DNA of 23,782 nucleotides from Clostridia bacterium (GTDB taxonomy: Bacteria > Bacillota_A > Clostridia > Christensenellales > Aristaeellaceae), in NCBI GenBank assembly GCA_017464225.1, contig JAFUDW010000057.1, forward strand, positions 1 through 23,782, read 5' to 3'. The notes under the pieces were generated by a model, which had not been told where the DNA came from, did no database searches, and worked only from the letters and a program-made list of their open reading frames with translations. Below, piece by piece: positions 13,567 through 21,751 of this stretch (positions are counted from its first letter, which is position 1; each line of letters begins with the position of its first letter). A program made the position numbers and the translations under genes.

Positions 13567-15834
13567 ATGAAGGTTTCTACTGTGGAAAAGCATCTGTCGG
13601 AGGTGGCTGAGCGCATAAGAGAATTGCGCACCGTGCTTGGCATGAGCGTGGAAGAGGCCGCCCAGCGCACCGGCCTGAGGCCCGAGGAATATGTTTATTT
13701 CGAGCAGGGAACGCAGGATCTGCCCTTCTCCTTTATTCATAACTGCGCCCTGGCCTTTGACGTGGATATGAGCGAGCTGCTGGAGGGCCGCGCGCCCATG
13801 CTGCGGCACTACCAGGTGACCCGCGGGGGAGAGGGCCAAACGGCGGTGGACGACGACGGCATCCTGATCCGCGATCTGGCGCCGCGCTTCAGCGGCAAGC
13901 TGGGCGAGCCCTATATCGTGCGCTATGAATACGATGAGGAGCAGCAGCACAAGCCCATCCATACCGACGTGCACAGCGGCCAGGAATTTGACTATATCCT
14001 GTCCGGCAGCCTCAAGGTACAGGTGGGCAAGCACGTGGAGATCCTGAACGTTGGCGATTCTATCCTGTACGATTCGGGCACGCCTCACGGCATGATCGCC
14101 GTGGACGGCGCGCCATGCACCTTCCTGGCTATGGTGCTGGCGGGCGAAAAGAACGACGAGCAGGAATTGAGCCGCACCATCGTCCGCGCGCGCACCACGG
14201 AAAAGCTGCTGATCGAAAAGTTTGTCCAGTGTCAGGAGGACGAGCACGGCACGCCTACGTCGATCGCCTTCACCGACGCCGACAAGTATAACTTTGCCTT
14301 TGATACCGTGGACGCGCTGGGCCGCGCCTATCCCGATAAGCTGGCCATGCTGCATATCGCCGAGGATATGACCGAGCGCCGCTTTACCTTTGGCGAGATC
14401 AAGCGCGCCAGCGGACAGGCCGCCAACTATTTCAAATCCCTGGGCATTCGCCGGGGCGACAGGGTCATGCTGGTGCTGCGCCGTCACTACCAGTTCTGGT
14501 TCAGCATGCTGGCGCTGCACAAGATCGGCGCCATCCCCATCCCGGCCACTGACCAGCTGCTCTGCCACGACTACGAATACCGTTTCAACGCCGCGGGCGT
14601 TTCGGCCATTGTCTGCACTGCCAAGGGCAAGGCGGCTCAGTATGTGGAGGAGGCCATGAAGACCAGCCCCACCCTGAAAACTCGCGTGCTGGTGGGCGGA
14701 CAGCGGGATGGCTGGCGCGATTTTGACAGCGAATACAGCATGTTCAGCAGCCACTTTGACCGCAAGGAGGACGCGCCCTGCGGCGACGATACCGCGCTGA
14801 TGTTCTTTACCAGCGGCACCACCGGCTATCCCAAGATTGCCGAGCATTCCCACAAGTACGCCCTGGGCCATTTCATGACGGCGCGTTACTGGCACCAGTG
14901 CGAGCGCGACGGGCTGCATTTCACCATTTCGGAAACCGGCTGGGGCAAGGCGCTGTGGGGCAAATTCTACGGCCAGTGGATGTGCGAAGGCGCGGTGTTC
15001 GTCTACGATTTTGACCGCTTCGACGCCCATACCATCCTGCCCATGTTTGAAAAGTACCATATCACCACTTTCTGCGCGCCGCCCACCATGCTGCGCATGC
15101 TGATCCGTGAGGATCTGAGCCGCTACGATCTGACCAGCATCAGTAATATCACCACGGCGGGCGAAGCGCTCAACCCTGAGGTGCACCGCATTTTCCGTGA
15201 AAACACCGGACTTTCCATCATGGAAGGCTTCGGTCAGACCGAAACCACGCTGAGCGTGGCCACCTTCGTGGGCATGAAGCCCCGGCCCGGCGCCATGGGC
15301 AAGCCCAGCCCGCTGTACGACGTGGACGTGGTGGATGAAAACGGCCGTTCGGTGGAGGTGGGCGAAACCGGAGAGATCGTCATCCATACCGACAAGGGCG
15401 TGCCCTGCGGACTGTTCAAGGGATACTATCGGGATCCCGAGCACACCGCCCAGGCTTGGCACGACGGCATGTATCATACCGGCGATACCGCCTGGCGGGA
15501 TGAGGATGGGTATTTATGGTATGTGGGCCGCGTGGACGACGTGATCAAGAGCAGCGGCTACCGCATCGGACCGTTTGAGATCGAAAACGTCATCATGGAA
15601 TTGCCCTATGTGCTGGAATGCGGCGTCAACGCCGTTCCCGATCCCGTGCGCGGCCAGGTGGTCAAGGCCAGCATTGTGCTCACAAAGGGCACCGAGCCCA
15701 CCGAGGAGCTCAAAAAGGAGATCCAGAACTACGTCAAGACCCATACCGCGCCTTATAAATATCCCCGGGTGGTGGTCTTCCGCGACAGCCTGCCCAAGAC
15801 CATCTCCGGAAAGATCCAGCGCAATCTGCTGTAA
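13567..15834 (+). CDS. XRE-cupin-acyl-CoA ligase fusion (predicted 2-methylbutyrate branch)
   Basis: This 755-residue protein has three domains. An XRE helix-turn-helix spans about 10-75 (AERIRELRTVLGMSVEEAAQRTGL). A cupin spans about 100-195, with His132, His136, Glu140 and His174 as likely metal ligands. An AMP-forming acyl-CoA synthetase spans about 230-755, with TSGTTGYPK at 415-423, the FGQTETT motif, YHTGD, and catalytic Lys749 in SGKIQRN. The synthetase resembles short/medium-chain enzymes. XRE-cupin is normally a stand-alone regulator (SutR/PuuR-like layout), so its fusion to an enzyme is notable. ATG 13567 follows AGAAAGGA. The Ile T-box suggests the CoA ester made is 2-methylbutyryl-CoA; substrate is inference. 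The next gene is a close paralogue. Confidence 0.88.
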   Translation: MKVSTVEKHLSEVAERIRELRTVLGMSVEEAAQRTGLRPEEYVYFEQGTQDLPFSFIHNCALAFDVDMSELLEGRAPMLRHYQVTRGGEGQTAVDDDGILIRDLAPRFSGKLGEPYIVRYEYDEEQQHKPIHTDVHSGQEFDYILSGSLKVQVGKHVEILNVGDSILYDSGTPHGMIAVDGAPCTFLAMVLAGEKNDEQELSRTIVRARTTEKLLIEKFVQCQEDEHGTPTSIAFTDADKYNFAFDTVDALGRAYPDKLAMLHIAEDMTERRFTFGEIKRASGQAANYFKSLGIRRGDRVMLVLRRHYQFWFSMLALHKIGAIPIPATDQLLCHDYEYRFNAAGVSAIVCTAKGKAAQYVEEAMKTSPTLKTRVLVGGQRDGWRDFDSEYSMFSSHFDRKEDAPCGDDTALMFFTSGTTGYPKIAEHSHKYALGHFMTARYWHQCERDGLHFTISETGWGKALWGKFYGQWMCEGAVFVYDFDRFDAHTILPMFEKYHITTFCAPPTMLRMLIREDLSRYDLTSISNITTAGEALNPEVHRIFRENTGLSIMEGFGQTETTLSVATFVGMKPRPGAMGKPSPLYDVDVVDENGRSVEVGETGEIVIHTDKGVPCGLFKGYYRDPEHTAQAWHDGMYHTGDTAWRDEDGYLWYVGRVDDVIKSSGYRIGPFEIENVIMELPYVLECGVNAVPDPVRGQVVKASIVLTKGTEPTEELKKEIQNYVKTHTAPYKYPRVVVFRDSLPKTISGKIQRNLL

Positions 15835-15872
15835 AGTACAAAAGAAAAACAGCATTTCTTTGGGAACCATGG

Positions 15873-15878
15873 TATAAT
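15873..15878 (+). promoter_or_regulatory. Extended -10 promoter before the Val T-box
   Basis: TGGTATAAT forms an extended -10 (TGn plus TATAAT); no good -35 is visible at 16-18 bp. Transcription could also reach this leader from the upstream ligase gene, since no terminator separates them before the Val T-box. Confidence 0.55.
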
Positions 15879-15884
15879 TCAATT

Positions 15885-16166
15885 TAAAGACTGTGACGAA
15901 GAGGGCACAGGCATCCCGTTCACGCAGAGAGACGGCGGCGGGTGAAAGCCGTTTGAACGCGCCATGTGTTTGTAGCTTCCGAGTCGGAAAGAAGAAAGGT
16001 GCCGGGGGGCAAGCGCTGCCGCCCGAACCAAGTAGAACTTTCCCGTCAGGCCGCGTAAAGGCATAACGCTTACTGGAGCGTGAGTGGCGCGCAAGCGCAA
16101 TTTGAGTGGTACCGCGGGAGATATTTCCCGTCTCAAAGAAACTTCATTCTTTGGGACGGTTTTTTT
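15885..16166 (+). promoter_or_regulatory. T-box leader, predicted valine specifier GTA
   Basis: The landmarks are TGTGACGAAG, GCAGAGAG, GGGTGAAAGCC, the specifier region TTTGTAGCTTCCGAG and the T-box GAGTGGTACCGCGG (16104-16117). The specifier GTA at 15972-15974 is a Val codon followed by G. The shared GGCATAACGCTT ... GGAGCGTGAGTGGCGC block with the Ile leader indicates duplication followed by a change of specifier. It gates the second ligase, the P-loop ATPase, the oxidoreductase subunits and IlvE. Confidence 0.9.
16128..16166 (+). terminator. T-box-controlled terminator (Val leader)
   Basis: CCGTCTCAAAGAA (16128-16140) pairs with TTCTTTGGGACGG (16147-16159, one G-U) and is followed by seven T residues, 26 bp before the next start codon. 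Confidence 0.92.
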
Positions 16167-16192
16167 GTACCGTCCCTGGAGAGGAGCCGATT

Positions 16193-18475
16193 ATGGCAGA
16201 AATTACCGGCCTTGATTTAACACTGCAGGAGATGGCGGCGCGTATCCGCGAGCTTCGCCTGGTGGAGGGCCTGAGCCCCGCCCAGATGGCGCAGAAAACG
16301 GGTGTCACCGCAGCCGAGTACCTGGCCTGCGAATCGGGCGAGCACGATCTGAACTTCGCCTTCCTGTACCGCTGCGCCCTGGCCTTCGGTGTGGACGTTA
16401 CCGATCTGATCGAAGGCAGCAGCCCCACGCTGAGTACCTATGATCTCACCCGCGCGGGGGAAGGGCAGCGCATCGAAAAGGCCCACGGCATGACCTATTA
16501 CAACATGGCCGCGGCCTTTAAAAACCGCATCGCCAACCCGCTGTATACCGTGGTGGAGTACAATGAGGAGGCGCAGCGCCAGGAGATCCCCCTGACCACC
16601 CACGAGGGGCAGGAGTTCGACCTGGTGATCAGCGGCCATTTGAAGGTGCAGGTGGGCACCCACAGCGAGGTGCTGGGCCCGGGCGATACCATCTACTACG
16701 ATTCGGGCACGCCTCACGGCATGATCGCCGTGGGCGGAGAAAACTGCGAGTTCTATGCCGTGGTGCTCAATCCTACCGAATACATCGCCCATCGCAACGG
16801 CCAGGCGCCCGCGCTCAGTGGCAGCAGGAAGCACGATAATCAGCGCCGCGTGTACGAGGATTTCATCGAGCCCTCGGAGGACGAGCACGGCGCGTTGAAG
16901 GGTATCGTGTACAAGAACGATGAAAAATTCAATTTTGCCTTCGACGTAGTGGACGCCATCGCCAAAAAGGAGCCCAATAAGCTGGCCTTCCTGCACGTTG
17001 CTCAGGATAAGACCGAGCGCCGCTTCACCTTTGACCAGGTGAAGCGCGAAAGCGGGCGCGCGGCCAACTATTTCAAGTCCATCGGCATCCAAAAAGGCGA
17101 CAAGGTGATGCTGATCCTCAAGCGGCATTACCAGTTCTGGTTCATCATCAACGCCCTGCATAAGCTGGGCGCGGTGGTGATCCTGGCACCCAATCAGCTG
17201 CTTGAGAAGGATATCGCCTACCGGCTCAAGGCCGCCGGCGTTTCGGCCATGATGTGCACCGCGGACGGCGCCGTCACAGAGGAAGCCGATAAGGCCATCG
17301 CTCAGTATGGCGAGCCTGTGACCCGGGTGATCGTCAACGGTGAAAAGGAAGGCTGGCACGCCTTCGATACCGAATACAAGGTGTTTACCAGCCATTTCGA
17401 GCGCACTGAGGACACCGCCTGCGGCGACGACCCCATGCTGATGTTCTTCACCTCGGGCACCTCGGGCTATCCCAAGATCGCCGTACATTCCTTTAAATAT
17501 CCCCTGGGGCATTTCGTCACCGCTCATTACTGGCACCAGGTGGATCCCAACGGACTGCACCTCTCCATATCGGATACCGGCTGGGCCAAATCCATGTGGG
17601 GCAAGCTCTATGGTCAATGGCTGTGCGAAGCGCCGCTGTTCATCTACGACTTTGACCGTTTCCACGCCGAGGACATCCTGCCCATGTTCGGCAAGTACCA
17701 TATCACCACCTTCTGCGCGCCGCCCACCATGCTGCGCATGATGATCCGCGAGGATATCATGAAGTACGACCTGTCCAGCGTCAAGCATATGACCACGGCG
17801 GGCGAGGCGCTGAACCCCGAGGTGTTCCGCAAGTTCCAGGAGGCCACCGGTCTTTCCATCATGGAGGGCTTCGGCCAGAGCGAGGGCACCGTGCTGGTGG
17901 CCAATACCGTGGGGATGACGCCCAAGCTGGGCTCCATGGGCAAGCCTGTGGCCAGCTATGATATTGATATCTTCGATCCGGACGGCAAGCCGGTGCCCAT
18001 CGGCACGGCGGGGGAAATCTGCATCCGCGTGGGCAGCAGCCATCCCAACGGCCTGGTGATGGAATACTACCGCGATCCCGAAAACACGGCCGCCGCCTTC
18101 AGGAACGGCCTGTACCATACCGGCGACGTGGCCTATAAGGATGAGGACGGGTATTACTGGTATGTGAGCCGCATCGACGATGTGATCAAGAGCAGCGGCT
18201 ACCGCATCGGCCCCTTCGAGATCGAAAACGTGATCATGGAGCTGCCCTACGTGCTGGAGTGCGGCGTATCGCCCGAGCCCGATCCCGTGCGCGGCCAGGT
18301 GGTCAAGGCCAGCATCGTGCTGACCCGCGGCACCGAGCCCACCGAAGCGCTCAAAAAGGAAATCCAGGAGTACGTAAAAACGCATACCGCACCCTATAAA
18401 TACCCGCGCATCGTGGTCTTCCGCGACAGCCTGCCCAAGACGACAAGCGGCAAGATCCAGCGCAACAAGCTGTAA
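16193..18475 (+). CDS. XRE-cupin-acyl-CoA ligase fusion (predicted isobutyrate branch)
   Basis: This 760-residue paralogue of the preceding ligase has the same XRE (about 10-75, AARIRELRLVEGLSPAQMAQKTG), cupin (about 100-195, HEGQEFDLVISGHLKVQVG and YDSGTPHGM) and AMP-forming synthetase domains (TSGTSGYPK at 420-428, catalytic Lys754 in SGKIQRN). The last 100 residues are nearly identical to the paralogue, whereas the region after the acyl-adenylate motif differs (FGQSEGTVLVANTVG against FGQTETTLSVATFVG), which may tune acyl-chain choice. In the cupin the first His of the paralogue is Thr (LTTHEGQEF), so metal binding may differ. ATG 16193 follows GGAGAGGAG. The Val T-box points to isobutyryl-CoA as product; that is inference. 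Confidence 0.88.
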   Translation: MAEITGLDLTLQEMAARIRELRLVEGLSPAQMAQKTGVTAAEYLACESGEHDLNFAFLYRCALAFGVDVTDLIEGSSPTLSTYDLTRAGEGQRIEKAHGMTYYNMAAAFKNRIANPLYTVVEYNEEAQRQEIPLTTHEGQEFDLVISGHLKVQVGTHSEVLGPGDTIYYDSGTPHGMIAVGGENCEFYAVVLNPTEYIAHRNGQAPALSGSRKHDNQRRVYEDFIEPSEDEHGALKGIVYKNDEKFNFAFDVVDAIAKKEPNKLAFLHVAQDKTERRFTFDQVKRESGRAANYFKSIGIQKGDKVMLILKRHYQFWFIINALHKLGAVVILAPNQLLEKDIAYRLKAAGVSAMMCTADGAVTEEADKAIAQYGEPVTRVIVNGEKEGWHAFDTEYKVFTSHFERTEDTACGDDPMLMFFTSGTSGYPKIAVHSFKYPLGHFVTAHYWHQVDPNGLHLSISDTGWAKSMWGKLYGQWLCEAPLFIYDFDRFHAEDILPMFGKYHITTFCAPPTMLRMMIREDIMKYDLSSVKHMTTAGEALNPEVFRKFQEATGLSIMEGFGQSEGTVLVANTVGMTPKLGSMGKPVASYDIDIFDPDGKPVPIGTAGEICIRVGSSHPNGLVMEYYRDPENTAAAFRNGLYHTGDVAYKDEDGYYWYVSRIDDVIKSSGYRIGPFEIENVIMELPYVLECGVSPEPDPVRGQVVKASIVLTRGTEPTEALKKEIQEYVKTHTAPYKYPRIVVFRDSLPKTTSGKIQRNKL

Positions 18476-18487
18476 GCGGAGCGTGGA

Positions 18488-19150
18488 ATGGAAACGAAAA
18501 GGATGACGCTGTTTGCCGGGCATTACGGCAGCGGCAAAACCAATATCGCCGTCAATTACGCGCTGCGGCTGGCAAAGCAGGGCAAAAAAACGGCGCTGGG
18601 CGATCTGGACATCGTCAATCCCTACTATCGGGCTAAGGACAGCCAGCGGGAATTGGAGGCGGCGGGCGTGCGGGTCATCGCGTCGGCCTACGCCAACAGC
18701 AATGTGGACGTGCCCGCGCTGCCGCAGGAGATGTACGCCCTGACCGAAAACCTTGATACGTTCGCCGTGCTGGATATTGGCGGCGACGACCGGGGAGCCC
18801 TGGCCTTGGGCCGGTATGTGCCAGCCATCGTGCGGGAAAACGATTATGATATGCTGTTCGTTTTCAACCGTTCCCGCCCCCTGACGCGGGATGCCCGGAG
18901 CGCGCTTGCGATCATGCGGGAGATTGAGGAGGCCTGCCAGTTGCCCTTTACGGGCATCGTGCACAATACCAATCTGGGCCGTGAGACCACGGCTGAAACG
19001 GTGTTATCCGCTCTGCCCGCGTTGAAGGAATTGTCGCTTCTCTCCGGACTGCCCCTGCGCTTTACGGCGGCGCGGCGCGATATTGCCGCCCTGCTGCCTG
19101 CGGATATCGGGGAAATATTCCCCATGGAACTGCAAAAAACGATCTGGTGA
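18488..19150 (+). CDS. P-loop ATPase, MinD/CobQ-like
   Basis: This 220-residue cytosolic nucleotide-binding protein has Walker A GHYGSGKTN (about 10-18), a switch-like GDLDIVNPYYRAKDSQ segment (about 37-52) and a Walker-B-like strand FAVLDIGGDDRGA. It resembles SIMIBI-class (MinD/CobQ/BcsQ) ATPases and lacks a DNA-binding or membrane-targeting segment. It starts 12 bp after the ligase gene, behind GCGGAG, and precedes the ferredoxin subunit. In this class, relatives insert metal clusters or mature metalloenzymes, so a role in assembling or regulating the oxidoreductase is plausible. That role is inferred from position only. Confidence 0.8.
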   Translation: METKRMTLFAGHYGSGKTNIAVNYALRLAKQGKKTALGDLDIVNPYYRAKDSQRELEAAGVRVIASAYANSNVDVPALPQEMYALTENLDTFAVLDIGGDDRGALALGRYVPAIVRENDYDMLFVFNRSRPLTRDARSALAIMREIEEACQLPFTGIVHNTNLGRETTAETVLSALPALKELSLLSGLPLRFTAARRDIAALLPADIGEIFPMELQKTIW

Positions 19151-19164
19151 AGGAGATCAAAGGT

Positions 19165-19371
19165 ATGGCAAAGGTAACGTTTGAAAAGGATCTGTGCAAG
19201 GGCTGCGGCCTGTGCATCGCGGCCTGCCCCAAAAAGATCCTGTCCCTGAGCAAGGACGAAATCAACCAGAAGGGCCACCATCCGGCGCAGATTGACGATC
19301 AGAGCAAGTGCATTGCCTGCGCGTTCTGCGCCACCATGTGCCCGGACTGCGTGATCACCGTGGAAAAGTGA
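19165..19371 (+). CDS. vorD: 2-oxoacid:ferredoxin oxidoreductase, ferredoxin (delta) subunit
   Basis: This 68-residue protein carries two complete 4Fe-4S cluster motifs, CKGCGLCIAACP and CIACAFCATMCP, joined by a short linker. It would pass electrons between the catalytic subunits and external ferredoxin. ATG 19165 is chosen because AAGGAG lies about 9 nt upstream; a GTG 18 bp earlier has no ribosome site. It is followed after 17 bp by the alpha subunit. The gene symbol is by analogy with the valine-type (VOR) enzymes and assumes their substrate range. Confidence 0.88.
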   Translation: MAKVTFEKDLCKGCGLCIAACPKKILSLSKDEINQKGHHPAQIDDQSKCIACAFCATMCPDCVITVEK

Positions 19372-19388
19372 GGAGGGAGATCGGAAAT

Positions 19389-20450
19389 ATGGCTGAAAAA
19401 ATCCTGATGAAGGGCAATGAAGCCCTGGCCGAGGCCGCCATTATGGCGGGCTGTCGGCATTACTTTGGCTATCCCATCACGCCCCAGACCGAGGTGGCGG
19501 CGTATATGGCCAAACGCATGCCCAAGATCGGCGGCTGCTTCCTGCAAGCCGAAAGCGAGATCGCGGCCATCAATATGGTGATCGGCGCGGCTTCGGCGGG
19601 AAAACGCGCCATGACCTCCTCCTCCCGCCCGGGCATCTCGCTGAAAAGCGAGGGCATCAGCTATATGGCGGGCGGCGATCTGCCCGCTCTGAGCGTTAAC
19701 GTGCAGCGCGGCGGCCCCGGTCTGGGCGGCATCCAGCCCTCCCAGAGCGATTACTTCCAGGCCACGCGCGGCGGCGGCCACGGCGATTATCACCTGCTGG
19801 TGCTGGCGCCCTCCTCTGTGCAGGAGATGGCTGATCTGGTGTCCAAGGGCTTTGACCTGGCCGAAAAGTACCGGATGCCCTGCATGCTGCTGGCCGACGG
19901 CACCATGGGCCAGATGATGGAGCCCGTGGAGCTGACGGAGCGTGCGGAAGCGCCCGCCGAAAAGCCCTGGGCGCTGACCGGCACCGAGGGCAAGCGCAAG
20001 CCCAATATCATCAATTCGCTGGCCCTGGAGCCCCAGGAGCTTGAAAAATGGAACGAGGAGCGCTTCAAGCGCTACGATGCCGTGCGGGAAAACGAGCAGA
20101 TGAGCGAAAGCTACCGCATGGAGGACGCTGAAATCTGCGTGGTGGCATTCGGCATTGCCGCCCGCGTGGCCCAGAACGCCATTGACGACGCCCGGAGCAA
20201 GGGAATCAAGGCAGGCATGATCCGCCCCATCACCCTGTGGCCCTTCCCGGAAAAGGCGCTGAAGGCTGCCGCGCAGCGGTGCAAGGCTTTCGTCTCTGTG
20301 GAGCTGAATATGGGACAGATGATCGAAGATGTGCGCCTGGCCATCGATTGCAGCCGTCCCGTCAGCCTGTGCTGCCGCACCGGCGGCATGATCCCCTCGC
20401 CCGACGAGGTGCTGGCCGCCATTGAGCGCGCCGCGGAAGGAGGCAAATAA
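19389..20450 (+). CDS. vorB: 2-oxoacid:ferredoxin oxidoreductase, alpha subunit
   Basis: This 353-residue subunit contains the pyrimidine-binding domain typical of four-subunit 2-oxoacid oxidoreductases: KGNEALAEAAIMAGCRHYFGYPITPQ at the N-terminus, QAESEIAAINMVIGAASAGKRAMTSSS with the conserved Glu that activates thiamine diphosphate, NVQRGGPGLGGIQPSQSDY, and a C-terminal domain from about 245 (VAFGIAARVA, GMIRPITLWPFP, VELNMGQM). The substrate class (2-oxoisovalerate or 2-oxoglutarate type) cannot be fixed from sequence alone; the branched-chain context favours the VOR type. GAGGAGGGAG is upstream, and 2 bp separate it from the beta subunit. Confidence 0.92.
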   Translation: MAEKILMKGNEALAEAAIMAGCRHYFGYPITPQTEVAAYMAKRMPKIGGCFLQAESEIAAINMVIGAASAGKRAMTSSSRPGISLKSEGISYMAGGDLPALSVNVQRGGPGLGGIQPSQSDYFQATRGGGHGDYHLLVLAPSSVQEMADLVSKGFDLAEKYRMPCMLLADGTMGQMMEPVELTERAEAPAEKPWALTGTEGKRKPNIINSLALEPQELEKWNEERFKRYDAVRENEQMSESYRMEDAEICVVAFGIAARVAQNAIDDARSKGIKAGMIRPITLWPFPEKALKAAAQRCKAFVSVELNMGQMIEDVRLAIDCSRPVSLCCRTGGMIPSPDEVLAAIERAAEGGK

Positions 20451-20452
20451 GC

Positions 20453-21205
20453 ATGATCGTGTTTGAAAAGCCAAAGGCGCTGACTGACGCGCCGCTGCAT
20501 TATTGCCCCGGCTGCACCCATGGCATCATCCATCGCCTGGTGGCCGAAGCTCTGGATTCGCTGGATATCACCGGCCGTACCATCGGTGTTGCCTCGGTGG
20601 GCTGCTCGGTGTTCACCTATAATTATTTCAATTGCGATATGGTGCAGGCCGCGCATGGCCGCGCGCCCGCCGTGGCCACTGGTGTCAAGCGCGCCGATCC
20701 CAGCAAGATCGTGTTCACCTATCAGGGCGATGGCGACCTGGCCTCCATTGGTACCGCCGAAACGGTGCACTCCGCCGCCCGCGGCGAAAACATCACCATC
20801 ATCTTTGTAAACAACGCCATTTACGGCATGACCGGCGGCCAGATGGCGCCCACCTCGCTGCCGGGCCAGGTGACCCAGACCAGCCCCTATGGCCGCGATG
20901 TCAATACCGTGGGCTATCCCGTGCGCATCTGCGAGATGCTGGCCACGCTGGACGGCACCGGCTATGTGGAGCGCGTGGCGGTCAATAACGTCAAAAACGT
21001 GCGCAACGCCAAAAAAGCCATTGAAAAGGCCTTCCGCAACCAAGTGGAGGGGAAAGGCTTCTCGCTGATCGAGGTGCTCTCTACCTGTCCTACCAACTGG
21101 GGCAAAACGCCCGAGGGCGCGCTGGAATGGCTGGATCAGAATATGATCCCTTATTATCCGCTGGGCGTGTTCAAGGATAAATTCAGCGAGGAGGCGGCCA
21201 AATGA
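20453..21205 (+). CDS. vorA: 2-oxoacid:ferredoxin oxidoreductase, beta (TPP-binding) subunit
   Basis: This 250-residue catalytic subunit binds thiamine diphosphate. It has the N-terminal YCPGCTHGIIHRL and GVASVGCSVF, then the thiamine diphosphate/Mg motif GDGDLASIG ... FVNNAIYGMTGGQMAPT. The reaction is 2-oxoacid + CoA + oxidised ferredoxin to acyl-CoA + CO2 + reduced ferredoxin. It is reversible, and the reverse is reductive carboxylation. Its stop overlaps the gamma-subunit start (ATGA). The family is widespread in Clostridia, and annotations vary between KOR and VOR. Confidence 0.93.
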   Translation: MIVFEKPKALTDAPLHYCPGCTHGIIHRLVAEALDSLDITGRTIGVASVGCSVFTYNYFNCDMVQAAHGRAPAVATGVKRADPSKIVFTYQGDGDLASIGTAETVHSAARGENITIIFVNNAIYGMTGGQMAPTSLPGQVTQTSPYGRDVNTVGYPVRICEMLATLDGTGYVERVAVNNVKNVRNAKKAIEKAFRNQVEGKGFSLIEVLSTCPTNWGKTPEGALEWLDQNMIPYYPLGVFKDKFSEEAAK

Positions 21206-21735
21206 GCACTACACAGGTTTTGATCGCCGGATTTGGCGGACAGGGCATCCTGTTTGCTGGAAAATTCCTGGCTTACGCCGGCCTGCTGCAAGGCCGCAAC
21301 GTCAGCTGGCTGCCCTCCTATGGCCCTGAGATGCGCGGCGGCACAGCTAACTGCTCGGTGATCCTCAGCGATACCCAGGTGGGTTCGCCCATCGTGGGCC
21401 GCCCCGATATCCTGATCGCCATGAACCTGCCCTCGCTGGACAAGTATGAAAATGAAGCGCCGGCAGGCGCCAGCATCTTTGTGGACAGCTCCCTGGTCCA
21501 GCGCAAGGTTCAGCGCGGCGATGTGAACGTATATTATATCCCGGCCACGCAGCTTTCCAACGAGAAGGGCTATCAGACCCTGGCCAATATGATCCTGATG
21601 GGCCATGTGATCGCCAAAACCCAGGTCATCCCCCGGGATATGATCGCTCCGGCCATGAAAAAGGTGGTATCGGCCCGCCACGCGGATCTGCTGGAAAAGA
21701 ATATTGAAGCCGTACAGCTGGGTATCGATTATTGA
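21202..21735 (+). CDS. vorC: 2-oxoacid:ferredoxin oxidoreductase, gamma subunit
   Basis: This 177-residue gamma domain has GFGGQGILFAGKFLAYAG at the N-terminus, followed by WLPSYGPEMRGGTANCSVILSD, the family signature. It completes the delta-alpha-beta-gamma set, so all four subunits needed for an active enzyme are present in one operon. ilvE follows after 16 bp. Confidence 0.93.
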   Translation: MSTTQVLIAGFGGQGILFAGKFLAYAGLLQGRNVSWLPSYGPEMRGGTANCSVILSDTQVGSPIVGRPDILIAMNLPSLDKYENEAPAGASIFVDSSLVQRKVQRGDVNVYYIPATQLSNEKGYQTLANMILMGHVIAKTQVIPRDMIAPAMKKVVSARHADLLEKNIEAVQLGIDY

Positions 21736-21751
21736 TGAGGAGGAGAAAGCT

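Noticed and set aside
16217..18964. A 915-codon open frame on the minus strand, and similar very long antisense frames at 8871-11537 (+), 13513-15477 (-) and 3024-4262 (-)
   Set aside because: Each lies exactly opposite a well-supported gene. Their translations are rich in His, Ala, Gly and Gln with no family motif, as expected from GC-rich third positions, and none has a fitting ribosome site.
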